A stretch of DNA of 64,000 nt, from NCBI GenBank assembly GCA_032717465.1, contig CM064732.1, forward strand, positions 26,622,171 through 26,686,170, read 5' to 3'. This DNA is from Coenobita brevimanus (taxonomy: Eukaryota; Arthropoda; Malacostraca; Decapoda; Coenobitidae). This document shows positions 54,622-64,000 of this stretch, piece by piece. Within the stretch, counting starts at the first letter, position 1; every line of letters starts with the position of its first letter. The notes under the pieces are model-generated. The model saw nothing but the letters and a program-made list of their open reading frames with translations. It made no database searches and was not told the DNA's origin. The position numbers were made by a program, and so were the translations under genes.

Positions 54622-55371
54622 TCACGCTGTTCCTTGCACCCCCCTCCGTCTTCTCTTCCTTCCACACACCACATCACATGCTGCACATATTTCTTCTGTA
54701 AATATTCTACACACACCTTCCACGTTCCCCATCTGCTCCAATTCATATTTGCCCAATCGTTCCTCCACTTCTCTCTTATACTCTGCCTTTTTCTCATCCT
54801 CTTGTAACCTTTCCACTCTCCTTGCAACTACTCCTTCCTCTCGTCTTTCCCTTCTTCTATTCCTCCATCTTACTTGAACTTTAATTCTGGCCACCACCAA
54901 GTAGTGGTCAGAAAGTCCACTCCCCCAACCTCTATAAACTCTTGCATCCACTATACATCTTCGCATCCTTTCATCCACACACACATAATCAATCATTGCC
55001 TTCCTTTCACTCAGTTCACCACCCACTCTTCTCATCACTCGCCATGTATACCTGTGGATCATTTTATGCCTGAAGAGGGTATTGGCTATCACCAACCCCC
55101 TCCCAGCACAAATGTCCACTAACGCACTCCCATTCTCATCTACCTCAGCAGGCACACCCCACTCACCAACTATTCCATCCACCTTCACATTCCCAACTTT
55201 ACCATTCATATCACCAATCAAAAACACTCTCTCATTCCTTCCAAGCTTTTCCATGCACACTTCCACATTTGTCCAGAACTCTTCTCTCACTCTTCTAGCA
55301 CGATCTTGCGTTGGTGCATACACACACACAATCGCCCACATTTGTATTCCAACTTTCAACTTTACCCACAC
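54622..55371 (-). CDS. LINE-R AP-like endonuclease part, 249 codons
   Basis: CVYAPTQDRAR, VFLIGDMNGKVG (the GDxN motif), HRYTWRV, KAMIDYVCVDERMRR and SGLSDHYLVVARIKV (SDH catalytic His motif) follow the order of APE endonucleases. The N-terminal part with the first catalytic Asn/Glu is missing through truncation. The frame ends at a TGA in the position of a Trp and continues in the same frame into the RT part 12 bp downstream. Confidence 0.88.
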   Translation of the reverse strand: MWVKLKVGIQMWAIVCVYAPTQDRARRVREEFWTNVEVCMEKLGRNERVFLIGDMNGKVGNVKVDGIVGEWGVPAEVDENGSALVDICAGRGLVIANTLFRHKMIHRYTWRVMRRVGGELSERKAMIDYVCVDERMRRCIVDARVYRGWGSGLSDHYLVVARIKVQVRWRNRRRERREEGVVARRVERLQEDEKKAEYKREVEERLGKYELEQMGNVEGVCRIFTEEICAACDVVCGRKRRRRGVQGTA

Positions 55372-55395
55372 AATCCTTGACCGAATTGATCAACA

Positions 55396-55742
55396 TTCAC
55401 TATTGCATTATCTTCCCTCCAGTACTGGAGCAAAGGAGGGACGCTAGAACACATTCATAGCACATGGCTAGTCCTCATAGTTATTTGGCATTATGAGCTT
55501 TCCATAATTGCAGTGGGTTGTCTTCCGAGGCACTGGGGCTCTAGATAGTTTTTCATTTCTGCTTCCTTAGGTGATGAAGTGGGCAAAACTGGCTGACTAA
55601 TTGTGGCCATAAATGTAATGTGTGTGATTTTTTATTTATTTTATTTATTTTTTTTTTTTTGCCTGGGGCTGGGGAAGGATGGATGTCTTTTTTTTTTTTT
55701 TTTGTGAAATTACTGTCAGACGTAGTACTTTTTTTTTTTTTT
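55396..55742. other. homopolymer-rich spacer
   Basis: Poly-T and poly-A runs at ~55,650-55,703 and 55,731-55,745. No gene. Lysine-rich minus frames are artefacts. Confidence 0.6.
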
Positions 55743-56700
55743 TTAAATAACAGAACAGAGGAAGGAAAAACAAATGAATAAAAAAAAAATCCATGCACCA
55801 GATTACTGGTGTCCTTTGTTCATAAAATATCTGTAACAGTTAGATTTGAACAGCAGTAGGTTGAAGTTTGGAGGGAAACAACTCTTGGGAAGCGAGTTCC
55901 AGAGAGATGAAAGAATTCTGGCAGGCAGAAGTTCTGCAATATGGCTGAGTGACATTCCAGTCATGAGCGCTGCCAGATGCCCGTGTAGCACGAGGGAAGG
56001 CATGGAAAGGTGGCATCATGGACGCAACTTCGTCTGAGCATTTGCTGTAGAAATATCTGTAAAATAACGCAAGGGAGGCAACATTCCTTCTTACTTGTAT
56101 GGGAGGTAGTTTATTAGTAATAGCAGGGTTATTAATAATTCTACCAGTTTTGTTTTGAATTTTGTTTAGTTGTTTTAATGCAACCCCTCCACATCCAGTC
56201 CACAAGGGTGAGCAGCATTCAAGCTGAGAGGGCATATGACTCTTATAAATTATAGCTAACTGCTCGTCAGTGAAGAAGTTACGGACTCTGTACGATAATC
56301 CAAGTTTCATTGAGGCGGTTTTAATAAGTGATCTGACATGAAAGGTCCAGCTGAGGGCATTGTTAAGTGAGAATTTCAATACTTTTGGAGACTGGAATAT
56401 TTGTAGCATTGACGGTAATATATGAATCTGGCAATACCTATTAGTAAATTGTATATATTTAGTTTTACTAGCATTAAATGAGAGAAGGTTTTGTCCCAAT
56501 TCACTGATCGTAGAAAAGTCTTGATTTATGGAGATGGCTGTACTGAGTTGAGAGCTGGAGATATCAGACTTTGTTAATGGGTGTCTGAATGTGAATGAAC
56601 TATGAAGTGTTGGGTCGTCTGCATATGAATGAATGGGATTGTGGGTGACAGATAAGAGATCATTAATATGAACCAGGAACAGGGTTGGTGCCAGAACTGA
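55743..56700 (-). pseudogene. LINE-J copy 3, 5'-truncated
   Basis: The frame at 55,840-56,499 contains LLSFNASKTKYIQFTNRY, RVRNFFTDEQLAIIYKSHMP, QLECCSPLWTGCGGVALKQL and SGSAHDWNVTQPYC, matching the C-terminal third of LINE-J copy 2. Upstream sequence matches back to the motif just before the catalytic YADD. Similarity stops at ~56,700 (CCAGAACTGA), the 5' truncation point. It retains the Trp codon that is TGA in copy 2. The 3' end has the same UTR and a poly-A near 55,743. Confidence 0.88.
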
Positions 56701-56859
56701 TGTGACAATGTTCTGACATTATGTGAAATTTGTTGCTTCAGCAAAAGGTGCCATGTCGGTTACTATTTCAGTAAGCACAGACCGATTGTGATACGTAAGA
56801 CTAGGTACAGTAGTCTCTGGTTTGCCCAGCTTTACTTCAGGAATATTCAGTAAGGACTT

Positions 56860-57850
56860 AATCATATAAAATTCAGAATTCTATCGTATTGGTGTTGCTG
56901 TCTGATGTCTGACCTCTCACTCCAGTAAATCAGTTGCATGAGTAGATTTTCTGACATTCACTGCTACAGCAGACACATTTGATACAACCAGTTTCAGTGA
57001 TCCATTTTCCATCAGTCTACCTTTTACAACTAGCTGAAGAGTGTGTGAAATACAAGGGTCATGCTCAGGAAGGGATCTGAACACGTTGTTGTTGTTGTTA
57101 GATATTCCCACCTGTGAAACAGTGTGGGAGCGGGCCTATGGTGTGAGGCCCGCCAGTGGGAAGCAGATGACGAAGGGGTAGCAGTTGTTGGGCGGTAGGA
57201 TATTATGAATGATGGGTGATGTGGCTGGAGAGCAAGGAGAGGAAGTTGGACTGGGAGAGCTGTTGCTGAAAGTGTTCGATGAATTCGTCGGGGTCGATGT
57301 GCGTCTTTTGATGCGTTTCGTACATCTAGATATTCACCATCGGATTTGGAGTCGTTCTCTAAACTACTATCAGACCTATCTACCTGTAGAATATGATATT
57401 CTTGTTTGGAGACCTTGGGTTCAGCTAACGTAAAAAGATTTAATCATGTTTGCTGCACTGTCTGTGATTACGTAAGACATTTTGCCGGTGACAAAGACCG
57501 AGTCCTCTGAGGTGTTGCTGAACAACTCATCAATCAGCTACGTCCTGTATCCTCCATGCAGGAGAACAAAAGTTTTCCTCTTTAATCATTCACACAAAGT
57601 CATTCTCCCGATGCCTAATCAACAAATCTACGACAAGTAAGACGCTTGGCTCATCTTGCACCTCATCTTTTAGCAACTGAAACCTATTTCTAATCGTTAC
57701 AGTGTTACATACCTTAGCCATGCACCCTTCCATGTCTAGCTGGATGCCATCAGTGCTATCCTGCCTGGTCCAAGCATTAATTAGTCTAGTTTTTAAGTTT
57801 CGTGCCTTGCATCATATTTCCTCTTCCACTTCCTCAACATACACTGCTTT
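56860..57850 (-). pseudogene. second hAT transposase relic
   Basis: Minus strand: TRLINAWTRQDSTDGIQLD near 57,790, and VITDSAANMIKSF near 57,450, matching the hAT catalytic-core ITDNAxNM motif. DPCISHTLQLVVKGRLMENG and NVRKSTHATDLLE (56,917-57,065) match the CxxHxLQLxV and FVxKSxxATxxL segments. An unrelated GC-rich stretch at ~57,080-57,200 with a (GTT)n run lies between them. Stops are frequent. It is a different hAT lineage from the one at 47 kb. No ends were identified. Confidence 0.7.
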
Positions 57851-57936
57851 AGCGCTCACTGTTCTGGCCTGACATGCCCGGCCTTTCAATCTGTCGTTTA
57901 ACACGTTTATTTTCTCTCTGTTACTCCTCATTTCTA

Positions 57937-57944
<8 letters not shown>

Positions 57945-57990
<46 letters not shown>
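57945..57990. repeat. (GA)n microsatellite
   Basis: 46 bp of GA. Confidence 0.96.
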
Positions 57991-57993
<3 letters not shown>

Positions 57994-58988
57994 GGGAACT
58001 TGAACTTTTGTCTCTTTAAAAGACAATTGAACTTCCATTCTATCTCGCACGTTCTCTTTACGAGGTCTGTAACCCATTCGTACACTCCTTCCCTCCCTCC
58101 CTCCCTCTTTCTCACTTTCACACTTTTGCTCACTCTCATCTCTATTTTTCACTATTGTCACACTCGCCTACTATTTTAGTCACCCTTATTTTTATTTACA
58201 CCTAGGTTAATGCTTGATACTCTTTTTCACTCCTCAGTCAAGTCTGTTACTTTCACACGTGTTTTTCTTAGTTTAATAATTTTTGCTTCTCACATTTTTC
58301 CTTTTTTCGCAGACATCTCACATTTTTCCTTTTTTCGGTTCTTCACACACCACTTTCAATATCATCAATTTCTTTCTCAGAGGTGTCACACTTAACATCT
58401 TCGGTTTTCAACTTCATTATTATAATTCAGTTATACACTTTTCTTCATTATTTCCTTCTGTGACCTACATCATTTTAAACACTCTCACACTTGTATCAAA
58501 GTTTTCTTTCTCTTATGTTATTGTTACGACCATCGTTTTCTTTCATTTTTGTTAATTACACTCGCTTTCATTATTTCCGCATCACATCTCTCTTTTTCAC
58601 TTGATTATCAGTTTCGTGACTTGCTCTCCTACATTTAAAGGCTATCATTCTCTTTCATGTTCAGTATTTCACTTATATCACTCCTGATCGCTTTCACTTT
58701 CACTGATGTTACTTTCAAAAGCTTCATTTTCTTGGTTATCACTGTTATTAAGTGATCAATTTTATTTTCAAGAGATTTCCTCCTCCCCATATATAACTTA
58801 TGTATCGTTTTCGCCCTTTTACTTATATATATAATTTTCAGTTACATTTTCATATTCATCTTTCTTTCATCATTATCAGCTTCACTTACATCATTTTCAT
58901 AATTTTCCTTCTTTCGTATATATAAATTTCATTAGTTTTTCATTTATTTATATAGTTTTCACTTTCATTTACCGGCTTCTCACACTCA

Positions 58989-58991
<3 letters not shown>
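57991..58991. other. T/C-rich DNA without recognised feature
   Basis: TTTCACTT and TCATTTTC words recur irregularly. No domain was seen. Confidence 0.55.

Positions 58992-59074
<83 letters not shown>
58992..59074. repeat. (AT)n microsatellite
   Basis: 83 bp of AT. Confidence 0.98.
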
Positions 59075-59077
<3 letters not shown>

Positions 59078-59150
59078 ACGCCGAGTTACTACTCCCCTCG
59101 TTTATTCGCAATCTCGTTTAATCACTTTCCTCAACTTCATCCAGAACCTC

Positions 59151-59367
59151 GTACAGTCGCGGGACATAGTCCTTGACCAGGGTGTAAGGGAAAGTCAGTG
59201 CCACCACACGGCTGCAGTGTGTCGAACACTTTCCCTTACACCCCCTGCAAGGGGTGATGGGGGAAGGAGGGAGGGGGTGTAAGGGAACGTGTTCGACGCA
59301 TTGCAGCCCTGTTGTGGCATTGACTTTCCCTTTCACCCTGGTCAAGGGCTATGTGCCGCGACTGTAC
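59151..59367. repeat. near-perfect hairpin with 95-bp arms
   Basis: The left arm 59,151-59,245 (GTACAGTCGCGG, TTGACCAGGGTG, ACTTTCCCTTACACCCC) is the inverted copy of the right arm 59,273-59,367 (GGGGTGTAAGGGAACG, CACCCTGGTCAAGG, CGCGACTGTAC) with a modest number of mismatches. The loop is ~27 bp, purine-rich. Both orientations encode similar frames only because of the inversion. It could be a MITE or a transcribed hairpin. Confidence 0.85.
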
Positions 59368-59399
59368 AGCATTGAGGCGTCTTTCTCTTATATTTCTCT

Positions 59400-60735
59400 A
59401 ACTCCTTGTCATTGTCACTCCTATGCCACTTGTTTCATTGCATTTACACTTACAACATACTCGGATGCAGCTTTATAAAATGTTAAACTAGCTCTTGGTT
59501 CCTTTTGTTAAATATCAATACTTTTTACTCTTCACGTTCAACGAGAATTCCACATTCATCTTCCACTGCTTTATTTTTCACATTGTCTTCGCTTATTCAG
59601 GTCTCTGATGTGCAAAATTTCGATTTTTTTCGTTTCTCATTTTCGAGCATATTTATTTTCATTGGGTTCGGCTGCCTTCGTTCACGAAATTTACTATATT
59701 TGTTCTTTGCTTTCTCATTTAATCTTTGGCAGAATAATTTTTGCATGGCTCTTGCCTTCTTTTCCGTCGTTTTAACGCGTTGCAAAAGCCTGTCTGCGAA
59801 ATTTCACAGCAGTTAAATTTCGCATTGTCCAGCCTCCGTCGCTAAGTTCCACTCACACAGTTGATCAGAACTGCTCCTTTTACTTTAGCCACAAACCTCA
59901 CACGATACATTTTTACAGTGATTTACTTTTACAGCATCTCCCTTCAACGCCAGGTCACTCGCTCTCCCATATTTCGTCATAATCGTTGCTTATTTTCGGC
60001 AATGTTCCTCCCCATGCGATCATATTTCTTAGTCATTTTCGCACTTATCACATTCAGTTTTCTATTTAACACTCTTTTCACTCGAGCGCACAACATAATT
60101 AGTGACAAACATTATCATACACACATACCATCTCTTTTACTCACATCATTTGCTTCCTATTATTCCGACGGCTATTTTCCCTCTAACTTTTTCACACTGC
60201 TACATTCCTTCCACTCATTCAGACTATCACAAACCCTCTCGCTCACTCACACAATAACACTCCCTATCATTCATTCACACCATCTCACTCTCCATCTCAC
60301 TCTTTCAGTGTCACATTAGTTCTCATTCTCACAGTCTCACATCCCATCTCACTTTTCCACACAACTTCTCATCTCTCTCATTCACATTCTTTCACATTTG
60401 CTCTTACTCTAACACTGTCTCACATTCTCTCTCTCATGCACAATATTTTACACTCTTACTGTTTCATAGTCAATCTCACTCTCACACTGTTTCACACTCA
60501 CCCACTCAGTCTAACACTCGGCCTCACTCTTTCAAACTTTCAATATCATCCACTCTCCATCCTTGCTCGTTCCCTTCTTGAATCTTCCATCACATATTTT
60601 CCCTTCACTGTCCCACTCTAAGTTTCTCGCCGCAAAATCGTTGTTGACACTTCTCTCTTTCCCACACTCAAGAACATCGTGTTCCCTTTACTTTTCGCGC
60701 GCGCACGCTCGCACACACACTCACACACGCACACA

Positions 60736-60741
<6 letters not shown>
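59400..60741. other. pyrimidine-rich DNA without recognised feature
   Basis: From about 60,200 to 60,560 irregular TCTCACAC/TTTCACAC words form a loose low-complexity array. No gene. Confidence 0.6.

Positions 60742-60782
<41 letters not shown>
60742..60782. repeat. (CT)n microsatellite
   Basis: 41 bp of CT after a CACA-rich stretch. Confidence 0.96.
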
Positions 60783-60784
<2 letters not shown>

Positions 60785-60985
60785 GGACTCATTCTACTAC
60801 ACTCACACTTAAGACCCACTTCAATACAGGCTACGACCTTCCAGCAAACCTTCACACTCCCACAGTTATTGAAAACGTGGAGCAGGTTAGGTGGGTAAAA
60901 TTGCCGCAAGAAACATTACCATAAACTCATTTTACACTAGCTACACACTCCGTGGAAGGAGTTGGTGGCTGTTATTTATATTATT

Positions 60986-60987
<2 letters not shown>

Positions 60988-61077
<90 letters not shown>
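60988..61077. repeat. (AT)n microsatellite
   Basis: 90 bp of AT. Confidence 0.98.
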
Positions 61078-61079
<2 letters not shown>

Positions 61080-62168
61080 ATGCTGTGGTTGTATTCTTTT
61101 ATTAATTTTTGGTTTCAGCCCCTTTAATACCACGACAATTTTGCCATTTCCATATTATTTTAATCAGTTTGAGATTTTTTCTTTAAACGAAAATATTTCA
61201 TGCATTCTTCAGTAATGCCTTCACTACAATATATATATCATCATTCAAGTAAAATGACTGGGTGGGAAGATATAAAAAGACGTCACTGCGTCAGAAGGGT
61301 TAATGATGTTTTATGTTGTGGTTTGAATGTTAGTAGCATGATGTGGTTTCATCGTTGGTTCTTTGTTATAATGTTATTATTGTTTGTACTTTGTGACTTT
61401 TGATTGTAATTTAATGTTCAAAATATGTTTACGATTTAATGCTAATTTCAGATTTTATTAATTATTTTTAATCGCCTACTTATACTGATATCTGTTATAT
61501 TTTACTAGTGCTTGCCCCGCAAAAATTTGCACGACAAACCAATAACCTTTCCATTACAAAATGCTTCTAGATACAATTACTTTTGTTTTCATTCGGTTTT
61601 TGAGCCGACATTGACCAATTCTGACCAAAAAGTCGAACAAATTATTTTCGCATGTTTTACGTGTCTCGTATTCCAACAATTTCGCACCAAAATTTTTGTT
61701 TGGAATTTTACCGACACTTCCTGGTTTTACTCCTACCTAATGCAAAAATAATTAGGTCGATATATATTACTGTTCTCGTGAAAAACACGAACAAACGCAC
61801 TGAGCCTCATTGTCTCGTGTCACGATTGATGACAATTTTGCGCAGTCGCAACACGCGCGATCGCCATTTTTTTTTTCTTACACTCCCTGGACTTACCCCG
61901 GCCTAATGCAGAAAGAATTGGTCAGAATCGCTTACCCCTGTTATAAAAGAAAAGAACAAACGCACAGTCAGACACTGACTTACACACCTGACTTTATTTT
62001 TTATTATTTAGATTCTACTTTTCTCCATACTATAATATTCAGCTTACTACAGCCTTCTCGATCTGTAGCGGATACATATAACCTTCATTAACCAGTTTGT
62101 GTTCATTCCCAGTTTGTGTGTTATCCTAATAATAGCTAAAAAGGGAGGGGGGGTATTATAGGACTTTT

Positions 62169-62170
<2 letters not shown>
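61078..62170. other. unassigned AT-rich DNA
   Basis: Two similar ~90-bp segments lie at ~61,705-61,805 and ~61,882-61,970 (CTTCCTGGTTTTACTCC and CTCCCTGGACTTACCCC, both followed by a CCTAATGCA word and by GAACAAACGCAC). They form an old direct duplication. A single AAAAAGACGTCA word at ~61,273 echoes the 41-44 kb minisatellite unit. Confidence 0.5.

Positions 62171-62172
<2 letters not shown>

Positions 62173-62209
<37 letters not shown>
62173..62209. repeat. (CT)n microsatellite
   Basis: 37 bp of CT. Confidence 0.96.
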
Positions 62210-62211
<2 letters not shown>

Positions 62212-62435
62212 AAAAACTCCCCGCTACACTTCCAGTAACTCACTTGCTCCCACCCTCTCGTTTTAACGTTCCTCACTCTCATTCTCTCCCTGCAATGCGC
62301 CGAAGGGGAGAAGGTAATGGGAAAGGAAAGGGAGGAGGAAAGATGCAGAGGATAGGAATACATGAAGAAGGGAACACAGAGAGGAAGAACGCAGGGAAGC
62401 AACAGCGGTAGACATTCCGGTGTGTGAAAATACGG

Positions 62436-62439
<4 letters not shown>

Positions 62440-62515
<76 letters not shown>

Positions 62516-62544
62516 GACAGACAGACAGATAGACAGACAGACAG
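62440..62544. repeat. (GA)n followed by (CAGA)n
   Basis: (GA)n to about 62,487, then CAGA units. The structure is like that at 44,064-44,206. Confidence 0.96.
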
Positions 62545-62649
62545 AATGATAATATATGAAGGAATAAAGTTAACACCGAATCATGCGAGAAAGCAGAATG
62601 CAAAGCAAGGTAAGCAAGAAGAATAGGGCGGGGCGTAAGAAGAACAAGA

Positions 62650-64000
62650 AGGGAAAATATCTATATACCTAGGGTGTTTCCCCCAAGAAAGGGAGGTAGC
62701 CGAGACAGGACGACACACTCCCATTTTACACATCCACACAAACACATTCATCCGCATCTCAGCCTCAAGGGAAGAAGGGGACAGATCCTCAACGCACCAC
62801 ACCACACGAGGGTCAACTGTACAATGCAATCAGTGACATCCGCAGTAGGGCCCGACAGTAGAGCTGTTTTACCCCTGCCACACCGTAATGGACCCATCCC
62901 CTTACCCGCACATGACCTGATCAGCTGATAAGACCAACTGCGGGAGAATATCTTCTCAGGTCTGCGTCATCATTTATTCATTTACAATTTCTCTCCAGTC
63001 ATATCTATCATGCACAGCCACTCTTCCCTGCTCAACAGACATCCCTCTCGTATCCAACACTCTCTTCACACTTTCCATCCATCCTATTCGTGGTCTTTCT
63101 CTCAGCCTTACACCCCTCACATCCGATTCAGTTATCTTTTTCACCAATCGTTCATCATCCATTCTCTCCATATTCCCAAACCATCACAACACCCTCAGTT
63201 CAACTCGATCAGCCATCTCCCGCACAACTACAGTTCTCCTTCGCACTTCATCATTTCTCTCTCGATCCATTCGTGTCACTCCACACATATTCCTCAAACA
63301 CCTCATCTCCATTACATTCAAACTTTTCCACTCTGCTACACCCATATTCCATGTTTCATCCCCATATAACACAATCGGTACCACAACACCCTTATACAGC
63401 CTTCTCTTTGCATCCACTCTAAGTGAATGAATCTAAACACTTTCTTCATTCCTCCCAGCACCTTTCCTACTTCATTCATTCTAAACATCACTTCTGCATC
63501 CATTCTTCCATCCACAGCAACATGTGACTCTAAATACTTAAAACACTCTACCTCTTTAAGCAACTCACGATTCAAAACTATATTCATCCCTCTACCATCT
63601 ACCAACCTCATACACTTCATCACTTTACTTTTATTCTCATTTACTTTCAATTTCCTCCTTTCACACACTCTTCCAGACTTCTCTACCAACTGTCCCAGTC
63701 TCTCCTCCGAGTCAGCCACAAGTGTAATATGATCTGCAAACAGCAGCTGATTCAGATTACACTGTTTACCATCAGCACTCACCAGACTCAAACCTTCACC
63801 TAACATTCTTGCATACACCTCCCCTACAACACCATCCATATACTGTATATATTAAACAACCAAGGCGACATCACACATCCCTGCTGCAGTCCCACTCTCA
63901 GGGGAAACTAATCACTCACAGTATTTCCCACTCTAACACACGCTTTACTTATATCACTCGTTTTAGCAACCTACCATCAAGTCCATACAATCTTAAAACA
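62650..64000 (-). pseudogene. LINE-C copy 2, runs off the window
   Basis: Minus strand. Near the window edge VLRLYGLDGRLLK is followed, after a TAG at 63,908-63,910, by LQQGCVMSPWLFNIY (motif B). Then come LLFADHITLVADSEERLGQL (motif C, where the second catalytic Asp is His), RRKLKVNENKSKVM, CFKYLESHVAVDGRMDAEV and, after frameshifts, LRNMCGVTRMDRERNDEV and MERMDDERLVKK with DWREIVNE. The 3' UTR to ~62,650 matches LINE-C copy 1. The RT N-terminus and endonuclease would lie beyond 64,000. The altered active site and shifts mean it is dead. Confidence 0.85.

Larger units (their letters stand above)
52635..55395 (-). mobile_element. LINE-R, large APE-type LINE ending in (ATAG)n
   Basis: Minus strand. 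Endonuclease and RT frames are followed by a short C-terminal coding end and a tetranucleotide (ATAG)n tail (plus-strand TCTA repeats at 52,635-52,650). The 5' end breaks off near 55,395 inside the endonuclease domain, so the copy is 5'-truncated by perhaps 70-100 codons. Two in-frame TGA codons, at 54,622 and 52,849, interrupt an otherwise continuous frame (both separations are multiples of three). Tails of the same family are at 3,097-3,333 and 19,979-20,138. Confidence 0.9.

Noticed and set aside
59118..59478. Two similar Cys-containing frames on opposite strands
   Set aside because: Their similarity follows from the inverted repeat. Neither matches a known family.

Overview
This window looks like repeat-dominated intergenic DNA from an animal. 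The best guess is a malacostracan or decapod crustacean. The reasons are very dense (AT)n, (CA)n and (GA)n microsatellites, several tRNA-headed SINE families, APE-type LINEs with the RT signatures common in crustacean assemblies, and mariner, hAT and piggyBac relics. Species identity is inference. No host protein-coding gene could be supported. Essentially every long meaningful reading frame belongs to a transposable element, and many other long frames are by-products of simple repeats.

Layout. 1-2.6 kb: a decayed LINE RNase H region and a diverged direct repeat around a poly-T. 2.6-7.3 kb: a chain of truncated retroposons and DNA-transposon pieces (SINE-A twice, a palindromic mariner-like element, a mariner HTH fragment, a LINE 3' end, a SINE-B end, a hairpin MITE, a tRNA-Gly-like SINE), mostly joined by (AT)n tracts. 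7,268-16,283: a complete but decayed Ty3/Gypsy-type LTR retrotransposon with 5-bp target duplications. Its pol order is PR-INT-RT-RNase H, with the integrase upstream of RT. This order is typical of Ty1/Copia and, within Gypsy, known to me from the Gmr1 group first described in deuterostomes. Its left LTR carries a piggyBac-like insertion at TTAA, and a block of ~80-bp tandem repeats lies between RNase H and the 3' LTR. 16.3-18.9 kb: microsatellites and polypurine DNA. 18.9-24.7 kb: three LINE relics (LINE-J copy 1, LINE-E, LINE-C copy 1). 24.8-31 kb: a tandem array with AGGTCA motifs, a CCA-rich low-complexity block, and a second piggyBac-like element containing a SINE.

31.2-34.9 kb: SINE-B and a nearly intact Jockey/CR1-like LINE (LINE-J copy 2, minus strand). 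34.9-38.7 kb: an extreme polypurine/polypyrimidine tract, a short unique island and a CACC-rich minisatellite. 41.3-45.75 kb: tandem segmental duplications built around microsatellites and a GACGTCA-containing minisatellite. 47.0-52.0 kb: a decayed hAT transposon (minus) with a SINE inserted in the BED-finger coding region. 52.2-56.7 kb: a large LINE-R copy (EN+RT, minus) flanked by LINE-J fragments. 56.9-57.9 kb: a second hAT relic. 58-62.6 kb: pyrimidine-rich DNA, microsatellites and a 95-bp-arm hairpin. 62.65-64 kb: LINE-C copy 2, running off the window.

The elements form a nested stratigraphy: several insertions have visible target-site duplications or an empty-site paralogue, so relative ages can be ordered. 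All domain assignments are from reading translations by eye. No database search was run.
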